64,000 nt of DNA from Anaerolineae bacterium (GCA_004297445.1 SCUK01000077.1:1-64000), one strand, 5' to 3'; positions 17,865 through 28,362 are shown, numbered from the stretch's first letter. The notes: generated by a model from the sequence alone, not told the origin. Numbers and translations are program-made.

Positions 17865-19880
17865 ATGGATGCAGCCACAAAGCAAGAGCTACAAAGGGCT
17901 TACGCCTATTTAAAATCCGGTGACAGGAAATCCGCCAGCCAGGTGGTGGTGGGGTTACTGAAGCGCGAACCGGACGTGGAACAGGCGTGGCTTATCCTAA
18001 GTTTGTCCGTTGATGACCGGGCGCGGCAGGTGTACGCGTTGCAACAGGTACTGCGGCTGAACCCCGGCAATGACAAGGCCCGCGAACGGCTGACCAAGTT
18101 GGGGGGCAGCGCGTTGCCAGCCAGCCCTTCGACCGCAGCGCGGCCAACAGCTTCAAAACCCGAACCGGTGACCAACTACGGAGACGATGCGCCCTTTGAA
18201 TCTGCGGGTGACTCCGATTTGTTGTCTTCGCGGTTGTTCGGCGAAGAGGCCAAGCCGGCCATTTCAACTCCGGCGTCTGCTGCTCCGACCTGGGGCGGGT
18301 TCAGTGACGATGCCCCGGATGATGAAGCACCTTTTGACCAACCCTTTGCCGCGGAGCCAACCAAAGAACCGACGAAGCCGCGCGGGCGGCGTGAGCGGCG
18401 AGAGCGAAAACCCGGCGCGCTGCGGCGAATCCTGATTTCTATCCTCTTGCTGTTGCTGCTGATTGTGGTGCTCGGGGGTGGGTACATGGGCTGGCAAAGC
18501 GGGCTGTTCGGCGGCACAGGGTCCGGCGGGGCGGGCGATGACGAGCCGACGAGCGAACCCAGCGCGACGGCCACCGATTCGGCGTTCCTTCTGCCGGCCA
18601 CCTGGACACCTACGGTGTTCGTGGCGCCGTCGGCGACGCCGAGCATTACACCGATGCCGACGGCATCGCCAACGCCGCTGGCCGACCTGCTCTCCGGGGA
18701 GGCGCAGACGAGTGCAGATACTATTGAGGACCAGGTGGCGGCCATCCGCGGAATTAGCAATGACCCAGCAGTGGGGCGGGCGATGGTATCTCAGGGCGCG
18801 ATGGAACAAATCCTTGCGGCGGAAACGCAGGGTGACGATTTCTGGCGACGCTCCGGGGATATCTCGGTTGTGTACGGGGCGTTCGGGCTGGTGACGCCGG
18901 GAACGAACCTGCAAACCTATTATCAGAACACGCAAATCCTGCCGTGGGGTGGGATGTACCTGACGGATGGCCCGAGCCTGTATGTGCTGGGAATCAACTT
19001 TGAGAGCCGCCAAGCCTACGGCTATGCTCACCTTTATGACCTGGCCCTGCTGGATTCGGAGTTTGACCTGGAATCGCTGGGCCTGCTGCCGGACTGCCTG
19101 CTGGCGCGGGACGAGTGCATTGCGCTGAACGCGCTGGTCCAGGGCGATGCGACGCTGGCGCGCCAGCAGTGGGCGGAGCGGTATCTGACCGCGGTGCAAG
19201 CGGCGGACCTCGGCGTGCTGGATGAACAGGTATCGTTCTTCCAGGATTTTACAAATAGTGCTTTTACGGAATCCGACCAGCGCTTCCCGTATGTGCAGGG
19301 GCTGGCGTTTGTGCAGTCATTGTTCGATGAAGGCGGCTGGGCGGCGGTGAATGAAGCGTATTCGAACCCGCCGGTGAGCAGTGAGCATATCCTGCACCCG
19401 GAAACCTACCTGGCCGGCGACCTGCCGATTGAGGTAGTTGACCCGCTGGTTGGCGAGAACTTCCCCTCCGGCTGGCGATTGATGGAACAGGGCACCCTGG
19501 GCGAATGGCGAACTCACCTGTTATTGGCATACAACAAGCTGGGCGAGTTTCCCATCGAACCGGCGGATGCGGCAGCCGCGGCGGCCGGCTGGGGCGGGGA
19601 CGGTTACCAGGTGTATTACGAGGACGCGACACGCAACACGGCTGTAATGGTGCACTGGATTTTTGATACGGCGGATGATGCCGAGGAATTTGATGCCGCG
19701 CTGGCCCTGCACCTGAGCGGGCGGTACCTGGGCGACGCGGATTCGTCACTCCAGGGTGTGTGCTACGGCAGCGGACCTGTGGCATGTACCCTGTTCATTG
19801 ATAATGAAGTGTTCTGGCTGGGGGCGCCAAATGCCGACCTGATGAGACTGATGCTTGAAGGGTTGGGTTTCGGGGGTTAA
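17865..19880 (+). CDS. Membrane-anchored protein with N-terminal TPR-like region, hypothetical
   Basis: TPR-like N-terminus, single TM ILISILLLLLLIVVLGGGYMGW, Ser/Thr/Pro linker, extracytoplasmic domain. Confidence 0.75.
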   Translation: MDAATKQELQRAYAYLKSGDRKSASQVVVGLLKREPDVEQAWLILSLSVDDRARQVYALQQVLRLNPGNDKARERLTKLGGSALPASPSTAARPTASKPEPVTNYGDDAPFESAGDSDLLSSRLFGEEAKPAISTPASAAPTWGGFSDDAPDDEAPFDQPFAAEPTKEPTKPRGRRERRERKPGALRRILISILLLLLLIVVLGGGYMGWQSGLFGGTGSGGAGDDEPTSEPSATATDSAFLLPATWTPTVFVAPSATPSITPMPTASPTPLADLLSGEAQTSADTIEDQVAAIRGISNDPAVGRAMVSQGAMEQILAAETQGDDFWRRSGDISVVYGAFGLVTPGTNLQTYYQNTQILPWGGMYLTDGPSLYVLGINFESRQAYGYAHLYDLALLDSEFDLESLGLLPDCLLARDECIALNALVQGDATLARQQWAERYLTAVQAADLGVLDEQVSFFQDFTNSAFTESDQRFPYVQGLAFVQSLFDEGGWAAVNEAYSNPPVSSEHILHPETYLAGDLPIEVVDPLVGENFPSGWRLMEQGTLGEWRTHLLLAYNKLGEFPIEPADAAAAAAGWGGDGYQVYYEDATRNTAVMVHWIFDTADDAEEFDAALALHLSGRYLGDADSSLQGVCYGSGPVACTLFIDNEVFWLGAPNADLMRLMLEGLGFGG

Positions 19881-19979
19881 AGCGCAGGGCTGGCGTGCGC
19901 AGTTTGGTCGCCAGGCCGGCCAATTCAAGAGGTGGAACAGACGCGAGGGTGGGATTCGGCGCCGAAATTCGGCGATTTA

Positions 19980-20008
19980 TTGACAATGATGCGTTGGCGC
20001 GGTAAACT
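19980..20008 (+). promoter_or_regulatory. Sigma-70 promoter of tRNA-CAT
   Basis: TTGACA-17 bp-TAAACT, 14 bp before the tRNA. Confidence 0.75.
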
Positions 20009-20021
20009 CTTTTGGCGAATT

Positions 20022-20094
20022 GACGAGGTAGCTCAACCGGCAGAGCAATGGACTCATAAGCCATTGGTTGAGGGTTCGAGTCCCTCCCTCGTCA
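20022..20094 (+). tRNA. tRNA with CAT anticodon (Met or lysidine-type Ile2)
   Basis: GACGAGG...ATGGA-CTCATAA-GCCAT...GAGGGTTCGAGTCCCTC...CCTCGTC-A. Confidence 0.93.
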
Positions 20095-20112
20095 CAGTTT
20101 CACCCACCTCCA

Positions 20113-20144
20113 ACTTCGAGGCCCGCGAAAGCGGGCCTCGAAGT
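20113..20144. terminator. Stable hairpin, terminator-like but without a long U-tract
   Basis: ACTTCGAGGCCCGC-GAAA-GCGGGCCTCGAAGT, perfect 14-bp stem with GNRA loop. Confidence 0.6.
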
Positions 20145-20164
20145 GTTTGGGATAGAATCGCGGC

Positions 20165-21712
20165 ATGCTGACACGGGAAGAGACGCTGGAACGCCTGCGG
20201 GCCGAGCCAGCCCTAGATGTTTTGGTGGTGGGTGGCGGAATCAACGGTGCAGGCGTCTTGCGCGACCTGGCGTTGAACGGCGTGCGGGTGCTGCTGGTGG
20301 ACCGAAGCGATTTCTGCGGTGGAGCGAGCGCGGCAAGCAGCCATATGGTGCACGGCGGACTGCGCTACCTTGAAAACGGGGAATTCCGGCTGGTGCATGA
20401 GGCGTTGATTGAGCGCAACCGCCTGCTGGCGAACGCGCCGGACTTTGTCGTTCCGCTCGAGACGGTGGTTCCAATTGAGCGGCTGTTCTCCGGGGTATTG
20501 AACGCACCGATGAAATTTTTGGGGTTGAGAGACCGGCCGGCAGAACGAGGGGCGTTGGTGGTGAAAATAGGATTGATGCTGTATGACTGGTATGCGCGAC
20601 GGGGAAACCCCATGCCACGTCACCGGATGTATGGGGAGAGGGAGGTTCGCAGCCAATTCCCCCAACTCGGTTCGCGAGTTCGCTGGGCGGCGACGTATTT
20701 CGACTCGCTGATGCCATTGCCGGAGCGGTTGTGCTGGCACGTGCTGCGGGATGGGCTGGAAACGAATGGAGCGGGGATGGCATTGAACTATTGCAGCGTG
20801 ATAGGAGGAGAGCAGAGCTCGGTCATCTTGAAGGATGAGGAGAGTGGAGAAACCCTGGGGGTCCAACCGAGGATGGTGATTAATGCGGCCGGGGCATGGA
20901 TTGACCGGGTCAACGAGCGGCTGGGAGCAGCGACGAAATGGATCGGCGGGACGAAGGGGTCGCACCTGGTGGTGGACCATCTGGGGCTGGTGGATGCCGT
21001 GGGGGGGCGGGAGTTCTTCTTCGAGAACGCGGATGGGCGAATCGTGCTGATTTGCCCGCTGGGGAACCGGGCGCTGGTGGGGACGACGGATATTCGCATA
21101 GAGGATGCAGACGAGGCGCGATGTACAGAGGAAGAAACGGACTATTTGCTTGGGATGATTGGCCGCGTGTTTCCAGATATCGACGTACGCGAAGAACATA
21201 TCGTGTACCACTTTTCCGGGGTGCGGCCACTGCCGGTTAGTGAAGCCGGGAGGACGGGCGGGATTTCGCGCGACCATAGTCTGCCGGTATTGGAAGCGGA
21301 GGCAGGACGGAGCATTGCCGTGATGGGGATGGTGGGCGGAAAGTGGACGACGTTCCGGGCCTTCGCAGAGCAGGCGGCGGACGAGGCGCTGAGGCGGCTG
21401 GGGAGGACGCGGGCCGCGGATACGCAGGAACGGTCTATCGGAAAGGGGGATGAGGTGGCGGCGGGGCTCACGGCGGGACAGTACGAGTTGAGCGACGTAT
21501 TGTTGCTCCAAATCTGTTTGGAAGAGCGAGTGGTGCATCTGGATGACCTTGCGCTGCGGAGAGTGCCTTTGGGGATGCTGGGGGCGCTGACGGAGGCGCG
21601 TATCGGGCGGATGGCAGACGCCGCGGCGGGGGCGCTGGGATGGGATGCGGGACGCAAAACGGCGGAGATGGCGCGGCTGAAGGGGATACTGGAAGAGAAG
21701 CATGGGGTGTAG
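20165..21712 (+). CDS. glpD: Aerobic glycerol-3-phosphate dehydrogenase
   Basis: DVLVVGGGINGAGVLRDLALNGVRVLLVDRSDFCGGASAASSHMVHGGLRYLENGEFRLV. Confidence 0.9.
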   Translation: MLTREETLERLRAEPALDVLVVGGGINGAGVLRDLALNGVRVLLVDRSDFCGGASAASSHMVHGGLRYLENGEFRLVHEALIERNRLLANAPDFVVPLETVVPIERLFSGVLNAPMKFLGLRDRPAERGALVVKIGLMLYDWYARRGNPMPRHRMYGEREVRSQFPQLGSRVRWAATYFDSLMPLPERLCWHVLRDGLETNGAGMALNYCSVIGGEQSSVILKDEESGETLGVQPRMVINAAGAWIDRVNERLGAATKWIGGTKGSHLVVDHLGLVDAVGGREFFFENADGRIVLICPLGNRALVGTTDIRIEDADEARCTEEETDYLLGMIGRVFPDIDVREEHIVYHFSGVRPLPVSEAGRTGGISRDHSLPVLEAEAGRSIAVMGMVGGKWTTFRAFAEQAADEALRRLGRTRAADTQERSIGKGDEVAAGLTAGQYELSDVLLLQICLEERVVHLDDLALRRVPLGMLGALTEARIGRMADAAAGALGWDAGRKTAEMARLKGILEEKHGV

Positions 21713-21937
21713 CCGATTGCAGCTGGCGACCAAGCTGCGCTTGTTATTAGCCCGCATTCTGGGAAAGGAGCGTAGGGTGACGGGAGGAGAGAAACCCCGC
21801 CCCTACTGCGGGAGAGGGCGAATTGTCCCTGAGATGTGGGGAAAGCTGACACTTCTAGTGGGATTTAGGCGGAGTCTATACTGGAGGGTAACTCCGGACT
21901 GGTTGGATCCTGGCAGAACGACGAGAAGAGAGACTTA

Positions 21938-24040
21938 ATGGATGAGACGTTAAAACCATTTTTTGCGCCCAAAGGCGTCGCGGTGCTGGGTGCATCGCAT
22001 CACCCTGAGAAGCTGGGGTACGGACTGGCGCGCAACCTGCTGATGAGCGATTACCAAGGGGCTATCCGATACGTAAACCCGAAGGGTGGCGAGCTGTTCG
22101 GGCAAACCATTTACAGGAATATTGAAGAAACCCCGGGTCCAGTAGATCTGGCGGTGCTGCTGGTGCCAGCAGAGGCTGTGGCGGAGAGCCTGGAAGCCTG
22201 CGGACGCGCCGGAATCCGGGCGGCAATCCTGGCTTCGGGAGGGTTCAGCGAGGTGGGGGCGGCAGGGGCTCTGCTGGAGGAAGAATGCAAGGCGGTGGCG
22301 GCGAAGTGGGGAATCCGCATGGTGGGACCGAATTGCATCGGAATCCTGGATACGCATTTGCCATTGGACACGACATTTCTGCCACCACCGGGGCCACCGC
22401 CGGGAAGCGTGGCGTTCATCTCGCACAGCGGGGCAATTTGCGCGGCGGTGATCGACTGGGCGCGGGGGCAGGGGTTTGGACTTTCGCGGTTGGTGAGTCT
22501 GGGCAACCAGGCTGATGTGACTGAAACCGACGTGCTCGGGCCGGTGGCGGAAGACCGGCATACGCGGGTCGTGACGATGTATTTGGAAGGGGTAAGCGAT
22601 GGGCGGAAGTTTGTGTCCGCGGCGCGGGCGGTGGCGAAGGAAAAACCGGTAATTGCGCTGAAGGTGGGGCGCTACGAAAGTGGGCAGCGGGCAGTTGCCT
22701 CACATACCGGTGCGCTGGCAGGGAGCGAAAAGGCATTCAACGCAGCGTTCCGGCGGGCGGGGGTCATCCGGGCGGAAACGAGTGAAGAGATGTTTGATTG
22801 GGCGCGGGCGCTGGCCTGGTGCCCTCTGCCGAACGGACGACGGGTGGCAGTGTTGACAAATGCCGGCGGGCCGGGGGTGACGGCGGCCGACGCGCTGGAG
22901 TCGCACAAATTGAGCCTGGCAGAACTGAGCGATGAAACCAAGGCGCGATTGCGGGAAGGATTACCGCCGGCGGCCAGCGTGCAGAACCCGGTGGATATGC
23001 TGGCATCGGCATCGCCGCAACACTATGCAGACTGCCTCCGAGTCCTGCTTGCCGATGAAGCCGTGGATGCCGTGATGGTCATCCTGCCGCCGCCGCCGAT
23101 GGCGACCGCGGCAGGGGTGGCGAATGCGATGGTGCCCATCATCCAGACGGCAAAGAAACCGGTGATCATCGCGCTGATGGGGGAGCGGCTCATTCAGGAG
23201 GCGGTGGAGCGCTTGCGGGCGGCGCACATTGTGGAATACCGATTCCCGGAACGGGCGGCCTCGGCGCTGGCGGTGCTGGCGGACCGAGCGGAGAGCGTTG
23301 GGCGGTGTGACGAAGATGACCTGCGGCGAACGGATGTGGACCCGGAGGCGGTGAGGAAAGTCCTGGGTCAAAGCCTACCGACTGAACAAGGATTCCTGGG
23401 CGAAGGAGACACTCTGGCGATTCTGGAGGCGTATGGTCTGCCGGGGTTGCGGCTGTTGAAGGCGACGACGGCAGAAGAGGCGGCGCGGGCGGCAGAAGAG
23501 ACAGGTTACCCGGTGGCAATGAAAATCGACTCGCCGGACTTGCCGCACAAATCGGATGTGGGTGGCGTTGCACTGAACCTGGCGAATGCCGATGCGGTGA
23601 TTGCTGAATACGCTGCCTTGATGGCGCGAGTGAAGACGGCGCGACCAGACGCTGAAATCCAAGGGGTGACCGTGCAACGGATGGCGCCGGCTGGGCAGGA
23701 GGTCATCCTGGGGGCGGTGCATGATGCGCAGTTCGGCGCGCTGGTGATGTTTGGGTCGGGTGGAATTGAGGTAGAAGGATTGGGCGATGTGGCGTTTGCG
23801 CTTGCACCACTCACTGAAACAGATTGTGAGCACCTGCTGGCGGCGACGTGGGCGGGGCGAAAACTTGCCGGGTTCCGCAGTCTTGCAGCGGCCGACCGGG
23901 CGGCGGTGAAGGATGCGCTGGTGAGGTTGGGGCAACTGGCGGCGGACTTTCCTGAAATCGTTGAAGTCGAGATAAATCCGTTACGAGTGTTAGGGGAAGG
24001 GGCAGTAGCGGTGGACGTCCGGGTAAGAATCCTCCAATAA
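21938..24040 (+). CDS. Acetate/acyl-CoA synthetase (ADP-forming), fused alpha-beta
   Basis: CoA-binding domain GVAVLGASHHPEKLGYGLARNLL, ISHSGA motif, C-terminal ATP-grasp (YPVAMKIDSPDLPHKSDVGGVALNL). Confidence 0.9.
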   Translation: MDETLKPFFAPKGVAVLGASHHPEKLGYGLARNLLMSDYQGAIRYVNPKGGELFGQTIYRNIEETPGPVDLAVLLVPAEAVAESLEACGRAGIRAAILASGGFSEVGAAGALLEEECKAVAAKWGIRMVGPNCIGILDTHLPLDTTFLPPPGPPPGSVAFISHSGAICAAVIDWARGQGFGLSRLVSLGNQADVTETDVLGPVAEDRHTRVVTMYLEGVSDGRKFVSAARAVAKEKPVIALKVGRYESGQRAVASHTGALAGSEKAFNAAFRRAGVIRAETSEEMFDWARALAWCPLPNGRRVAVLTNAGGPGVTAADALESHKLSLAELSDETKARLREGLPPAASVQNPVDMLASASPQHYADCLRVLLADEAVDAVMVILPPPPMATAAGVANAMVPIIQTAKKPVIIALMGERLIQEAVERLRAAHIVEYRFPERAASALAVLADRAESVGRCDEDDLRRTDVDPEAVRKVLGQSLPTEQGFLGEGDTLAILEAYGLPGLRLLKATTAEEAARAAEETGYPVAMKIDSPDLPHKSDVGGVALNLANADAVIAEYAALMARVKTARPDAEIQGVTVQRMAPAGQEVILGAVHDAQFGALVMFGSGGIEVEGLGDVAFALAPLTETDCEHLLAATWAGRKLAGFRSLAAADRAAVKDALVRLGQLAADFPEIVEVEINPLRVLGEGAVAVDVRVRILQ

Positions 24041-24054
24041 GTGAAATAAATCAC
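24041..24054. promoter_or_regulatory. CRP/FNR-type operator-like palindrome
   Basis: GTGA-AATAAA-TCAC, about 100 bp upstream of the formate/nitrite transporter. Confidence 0.4.
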
Positions 24055-24153
24055 AAATAGGGATGAATGCCCCGTCTGGTTTGGGCAGTACGCCCCATGT
24101 CCTTTCGGCGAGTAGCGGGATAATCAGGTCAAATCACTCTGTATGGAGGTCGA

Positions 24154-25020
24154 ATGGATTCTGCAAATGTTCCGATAGTTAACCTGGATTCGTTGATGCC
24201 CCAGGATATCGCTCTGAAAGCAGAAGCGGTGGGGGTGGCAAAGGCGAATTTGGGATATCGTCGATTGCTCGTCCTGGGCATACTGGCTGGCGCCTTCATC
24301 GGGATGGGCGCCATCTTTGCCACCACGGTAGCCACCGGCAGCAGTGCGTTGCCTTACGGCGTGGCGCGGCTGTTGATCGGGCTGGTGTTCAGCCTAGGAC
24401 TGATTCTGGTCATCGTGGGAGGAGCAGAACTGTTCACCGGCAATAATCTAATCGTGATGGCGTGGGCCAGCGGGCGAGTCCCGACGCGGCTGCTGCTGCG
24501 TAACTGGCTCTGGGTCTATGTTGGGAACTTCATCGGTTCGGTGGGAACAGCGGCGCTGGTTTTCCTGAGCGGGCAGTACAAGTTTGGCGGCGCGGCGGTG
24601 GGGACGACAGCACTTAATATCGCTGCCGGGAAAGTGCGGTTGGATTTCGTTGAAGCGCTGGTATTGGGAATCTTATGCAATGCGCTGGTTTGCCTGGCAG
24701 TGTGGCTAACAATGGGAGGACGGACGACGACAGACAAAATCCTGGCCATTCTGTTTCCCATCAGTGCGTTTGTGGCAGCAGGGTTTGAACACTCCATCGC
24801 CAATATGTATTTCATCCCGGTTGGAATCCTCATCAAGGACTTTGCGCCGCCAAAATTCTGGACAACTGCGGGACTGGATGCGCTGAATTATGCGGACCTG
24901 ACGTGGGGAGCGTTCTTTATGAATAACCTGTTGCCGGTAACGATTGGCAACATCATCGGCGGGGCGGTGCTGGTGGGCGTCGTGTACTGGGCAGTGTACT
25001 TGAGAAAACGCCCCAAATAG
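24154..25020 (+). CDS. Formate/nitrite transporter (FocA/NirC family)
   Basis: GAFIGMGAIFATTVATG, GAELFTGNNLIV, GILCNALVCLAVWLT, PITIGNIIGG-like motif. Confidence 0.9.
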   Translation: MDSANVPIVNLDSLMPQDIALKAEAVGVAKANLGYRRLLVLGILAGAFIGMGAIFATTVATGSSALPYGVARLLIGLVFSLGLILVIVGGAELFTGNNLIVMAWASGRVPTRLLLRNWLWVYVGNFIGSVGTAALVFLSGQYKFGGAAVGTTALNIAAGKVRLDFVEALVLGILCNALVCLAVWLTMGGRTTTDKILAILFPISAFVAAGFEHSIANMYFIPVGILIKDFAPPKFWTTAGLDALNYADLTWGAFFMNNLLPVTIGNIIGGAVLVGVVYWAVYLRKRPK

Positions 25021-25153
25021 GACATCTCTTCTCCTCCGAAGAGTTGGATAGGCAGGCCGCTGGCAGGGATGCTGGCGGCCTGCGATTCCAGCGGCTTGCA
25101 GGTGCGGCAAGGAGCTGGGGCGAAGGTTGACCGGCAAACGCTATAATTTGGGG

Positions 25154-25774
25154 ATGAAAGATTTGAGCGTGGTGATCCAGGCAGGGGGTCAGAGCCGGCG
25201 TATGGGAACGGATAAGGCACTGGTTTCTTTTGGGGGCGTGACTTTGGTCGAATATGTATTAATGCAACTGTCCGGTTGGGGTGAAGAGACGCTGATTATT
25301 TCCAATAATCCGGAATTCCCAGACCTCGGAGTACCAGTGGTCCGCGATGTGATACAGGGCGTAGGCGCGCTGGGCGGGTTGCATACCGCTCTCGTTCATG
25401 CGCGATTCGACAAGGTGATGTTGCTGGCGGTGGATATGCCCTTTGTACACAGGCCGCTGATGGAGCATCTGACCGGACTGGTGGAGAATTATGACGCGGT
25501 TATCCCGCGCTGGCAGGATGAGGAGTACGCCGAGCCGTTCCGGGCGGTGTATAAGCGGACTTGCCTGGAACCGGTGGCCGAAGCGCTGGGGCGCGGTGAA
25601 CGGCGGATGATCTCGTTCTACCCGCAGGTGGCGGTAAGACTGGTTGAGCCGGGCGAAGTGGCTGAATTCGACCCCAAGGGCTGGACATTCACCAACGCCA
25701 ATACACCTGAGGAACTGGCGGCGGCAGAAGCGCTAAGGCCTGAATTTGAGCGTGCACAAGCAGGGTGGGGATAG
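25154..25774 (+). CDS. mobA: Molybdenum cofactor guanylyltransferase
   Basis: MKDLSVVIQAGGQSRRMGTDKALVSFGGVTLVEYV; LLAVDMPFV; FTNANTPEEL. Confidence 0.88.
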   Translation: MKDLSVVIQAGGQSRRMGTDKALVSFGGVTLVEYVLMQLSGWGEETLIISNNPEFPDLGVPVVRDVIQGVGALGGLHTALVHARFDKVMLLAVDMPFVHRPLMEHLTGLVENYDAVIPRWQDEEYAEPFRAVYKRTCLEPVAEALGRGERRMISFYPQVAVRLVEPGEVAEFDPKGWTFTNANTPEELAAAEALRPEFERAQAGWG

Positions 25775-25857
25775 GGCAGCCAGACAGGCGGATGTGGCAG
25801 GCTGTGATAGACTAAAATGTAGCCCCGGAAACCCAATAATTTTGGAGGTCAGCCCGC

Positions 25858-28278
25858 ATGGCTGTGAAGAAACCGAAAACCGTCTCTCCTGAATTCACGC
25901 GCGAGACAGTGCTGGCGGACTACCGCATTGCGTACCAGAGCCGGCGCGCCTCGCTGGTGGGGCGGCGCGAAGTGCTGAGCGGCAAGGCCAAGTTCGGCAT
26001 CTTTGGGGATGGCAAGGAATTGGCGAATCTGGCGCTGGCGCATGTCTTCCAGAAGGGCGACTGGCGCTCCGGGTACTATCGCGACCAGACTTTTATGTTT
26101 GCGGTGGGGGAACACACGTTGAGCGAATACTTTGCTCAGTTGTATGCGCATACAGACGTGGACCATGATCCATCTTCAGCCGGGCGATCGATGAACGCCC
26201 ACTTTGCGACGCGCAGCCTGAACCCGGACGGCTCATGGCGGGACCTGATGGAACGGCATAACACTGCTCCGGACATCTCGCCGACGGGCTCACAGATGCC
26301 GCGGCTGGTGGGGCTGGCTTACGCATCGAAACTGTTTCGCCATCTGCCGGAACTGAAGCCGTTCAAGCAGTTCTCGCATAACGGAGATGAAGTGGCGTTC
26401 GGTACGATTGGCAATGCTTCGACTGCGGAGGGAATGTTCTGGGAATCGGTGAATGCCATCGGGGTTTTGCAGGCACCGGCGGTAATTTCAATCTGGGATG
26501 ACGGCTACGGAATCTCGGTCCCCAATGAATTCCAAATTACGCGCGACCTGAGTGACCTGCTTAGCGGATTTGCGCGCAAGGGCAACGGGGACCGGGGATA
26601 CGACCTGCACCGGGTGGCGGCGTGGGATTACCCGGCGCTGCTGGCGGTGTACCGCAAGGCAACAGACACCGCACGGCGCGAACATGTGCCGCAACTAATC
26701 CACGTAATTGAAGTGACCCAGCCCCAAGGGCACTCGACATCCGGCAGCCATGAGCGGTACAAGAGCGCGGAACGGATGCAATGGGAAAAAGATTACGATT
26801 GTGTGGAGAAGTTCAGGGAGTGGATCCTGACCGAGGGGCTGGCGACGGCGGAAGAAATGGGCGCATTGGAAAAAGACGACCGCGCCCTGGTGGAGAAAGT
26901 TCGAGAAGACGCCTGGGATGCCTTTAAGCGGCCCATCCTGGATGAAATCGGGCAGTTCTGCGACATCCTGGATGAAATTGCGGTGACTTCCAAGCACAAG
27001 ACCGAGTTGGCGCACATAAAGACGCAGTTAAACAGCCTCGACAACCCGCTGCGAATGCACCTGTATGCCAGCCTGGGGGCGGCGTTGATGGCGCTATGGG
27101 ATGAGGAGAGTTCGGGCAAGAATGTACTGCTGGATTGGAAGGCAGCGCAGGACGCACTTAACGAAGACCGAATCAGTTCACATTTGTACAGCGAGTCGAA
27201 GCAGTCGGCGCTGAATGTGCCGGAAGTGCGGCCGGCGTACAGCGAGGCTTCCAAGGTTGTGAACGGATTTGAAATTATGCAGGCATGCTTCGATGCGATT
27301 CTGACGCGGGAGCCGCGGGTCGTGGCGTTTGGCGAGGATGTGGGGCTGATTGGGGATGTGAATCAGGGATTCGCGGGCCTGCAGGAAAAGCATGGCGAAC
27401 TGCGGGTGGCGGATACCGGCATCCGCGAGACGACCATCATGGGTCAGGCTATTGGGCTGGCGTTGCGCGGCCTACGGCCTATTTGCGAAATCCAGTATCT
27501 GGATTATGTGTTGTATGCCATTCAGATCATATCAGATGACCTGGCTACGATGCATTGGCGGACGAAGGGCGGGCAGAAGGCGCCTGTCATCGTGCGGACG
27601 CGCGGACATCGTTTGGAAGGCATCTGGCACTCCGGGTCGCCGATGGCCGGGCTTATCCATCTGGTGCGTGGGATGCATGTGTGCGTGCCGCGTAATATGG
27701 TGCAGGCGGCCGGAATGTATAACACGCTCATCAAGGGCGACGAGCCGGCGGTTGTGGTGGAAGTGCTTAACGGTTACCGGCTGAAGGAGAAATTGCCGGA
27801 CAATATTGGCGAGTTCACCGTGCCGCTGGGCGTTCCCGAAGTGGTGCGCGAGGGGAGCGATGTGACGGTGGTGACGTACGGGCCGCTGGTACACATCGCC
27901 TGCAACGCTGGGGATGAACTGGAAAAGATGGGGATATCGGTGGAAGTGGTGGATGTGCAGACCTTGCTGCCGTTTGACCGGCATGGGCGAATTGTGGAAT
28001 CGCTGAAAAAGACCAACCGCATTCTGTTCCTTGACGAGGATGTGCCGGGTGGGGCCAGCGCGTATATGCTGCAGGAAGTACTGGAAAAGCAAGGGGGGTA
28101 CTACTGGTTGGATTCAGAGCCGCGGACACTGTCGGCGAAGGCGCACCGGCCGGCGTATGGGTCGGACGGGAACTACTTCTCGAAGCCGAGTATGGAGGAT
28201 GTGATCTATGCGGTGGCGGAGATGATGTACGAAGTGGACCCTGCGGCGCACCCATTGTTTTTCAGGAAAGCCGATTAG
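25858..28278 (+). CDS. 2-oxoacid dehydrogenase E1, fused alpha-beta
   Basis: E1-alpha half GTIGNASTAEGMFWESVNAIGVLQAPAVISIWDDGYGISV; transketolase-like beta half VAFGEDVGLIGDVNQGFAGLQEKHGELRVADTGIRE; GGAGG ribosome binding site. Confidence 0.9.
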   Translation: MAVKKPKTVSPEFTRETVLADYRIAYQSRRASLVGRREVLSGKAKFGIFGDGKELANLALAHVFQKGDWRSGYYRDQTFMFAVGEHTLSEYFAQLYAHTDVDHDPSSAGRSMNAHFATRSLNPDGSWRDLMERHNTAPDISPTGSQMPRLVGLAYASKLFRHLPELKPFKQFSHNGDEVAFGTIGNASTAEGMFWESVNAIGVLQAPAVISIWDDGYGISVPNEFQITRDLSDLLSGFARKGNGDRGYDLHRVAAWDYPALLAVYRKATDTARREHVPQLIHVIEVTQPQGHSTSGSHERYKSAERMQWEKDYDCVEKFREWILTEGLATAEEMGALEKDDRALVEKVREDAWDAFKRPILDEIGQFCDILDEIAVTSKHKTELAHIKTQLNSLDNPLRMHLYASLGAALMALWDEESSGKNVLLDWKAAQDALNEDRISSHLYSESKQSALNVPEVRPAYSEASKVVNGFEIMQACFDAILTREPRVVAFGEDVGLIGDVNQGFAGLQEKHGELRVADTGIRETTIMGQAIGLALRGLRPICEIQYLDYVLYAIQIISDDLATMHWRTKGGQKAPVIVRTRGHRLEGIWHSGSPMAGLIHLVRGMHVCVPRNMVQAAGMYNTLIKGDEPAVVVEVLNGYRLKEKLPDNIGEFTVPLGVPEVVREGSDVTVVTYGPLVHIACNAGDELEKMGISVEVVDVQTLLPFDRHGRIVESLKKTNRILFLDEDVPGGASAYMLQEVLEKQGGYYWLDSEPRTLSAKAHRPAYGSDGNYFSKPSMEDVIYAVAEMMYEVDPAAHPLFFRKAD

Positions 28279-28362
28279 CCGCTCCGGCGGTAATCAGGGG
28301 CACGGAACTGATACGATTTGTGCTGCGAGGGGGAGTGGTTCTGTCGTAAAATAGACCTTACG

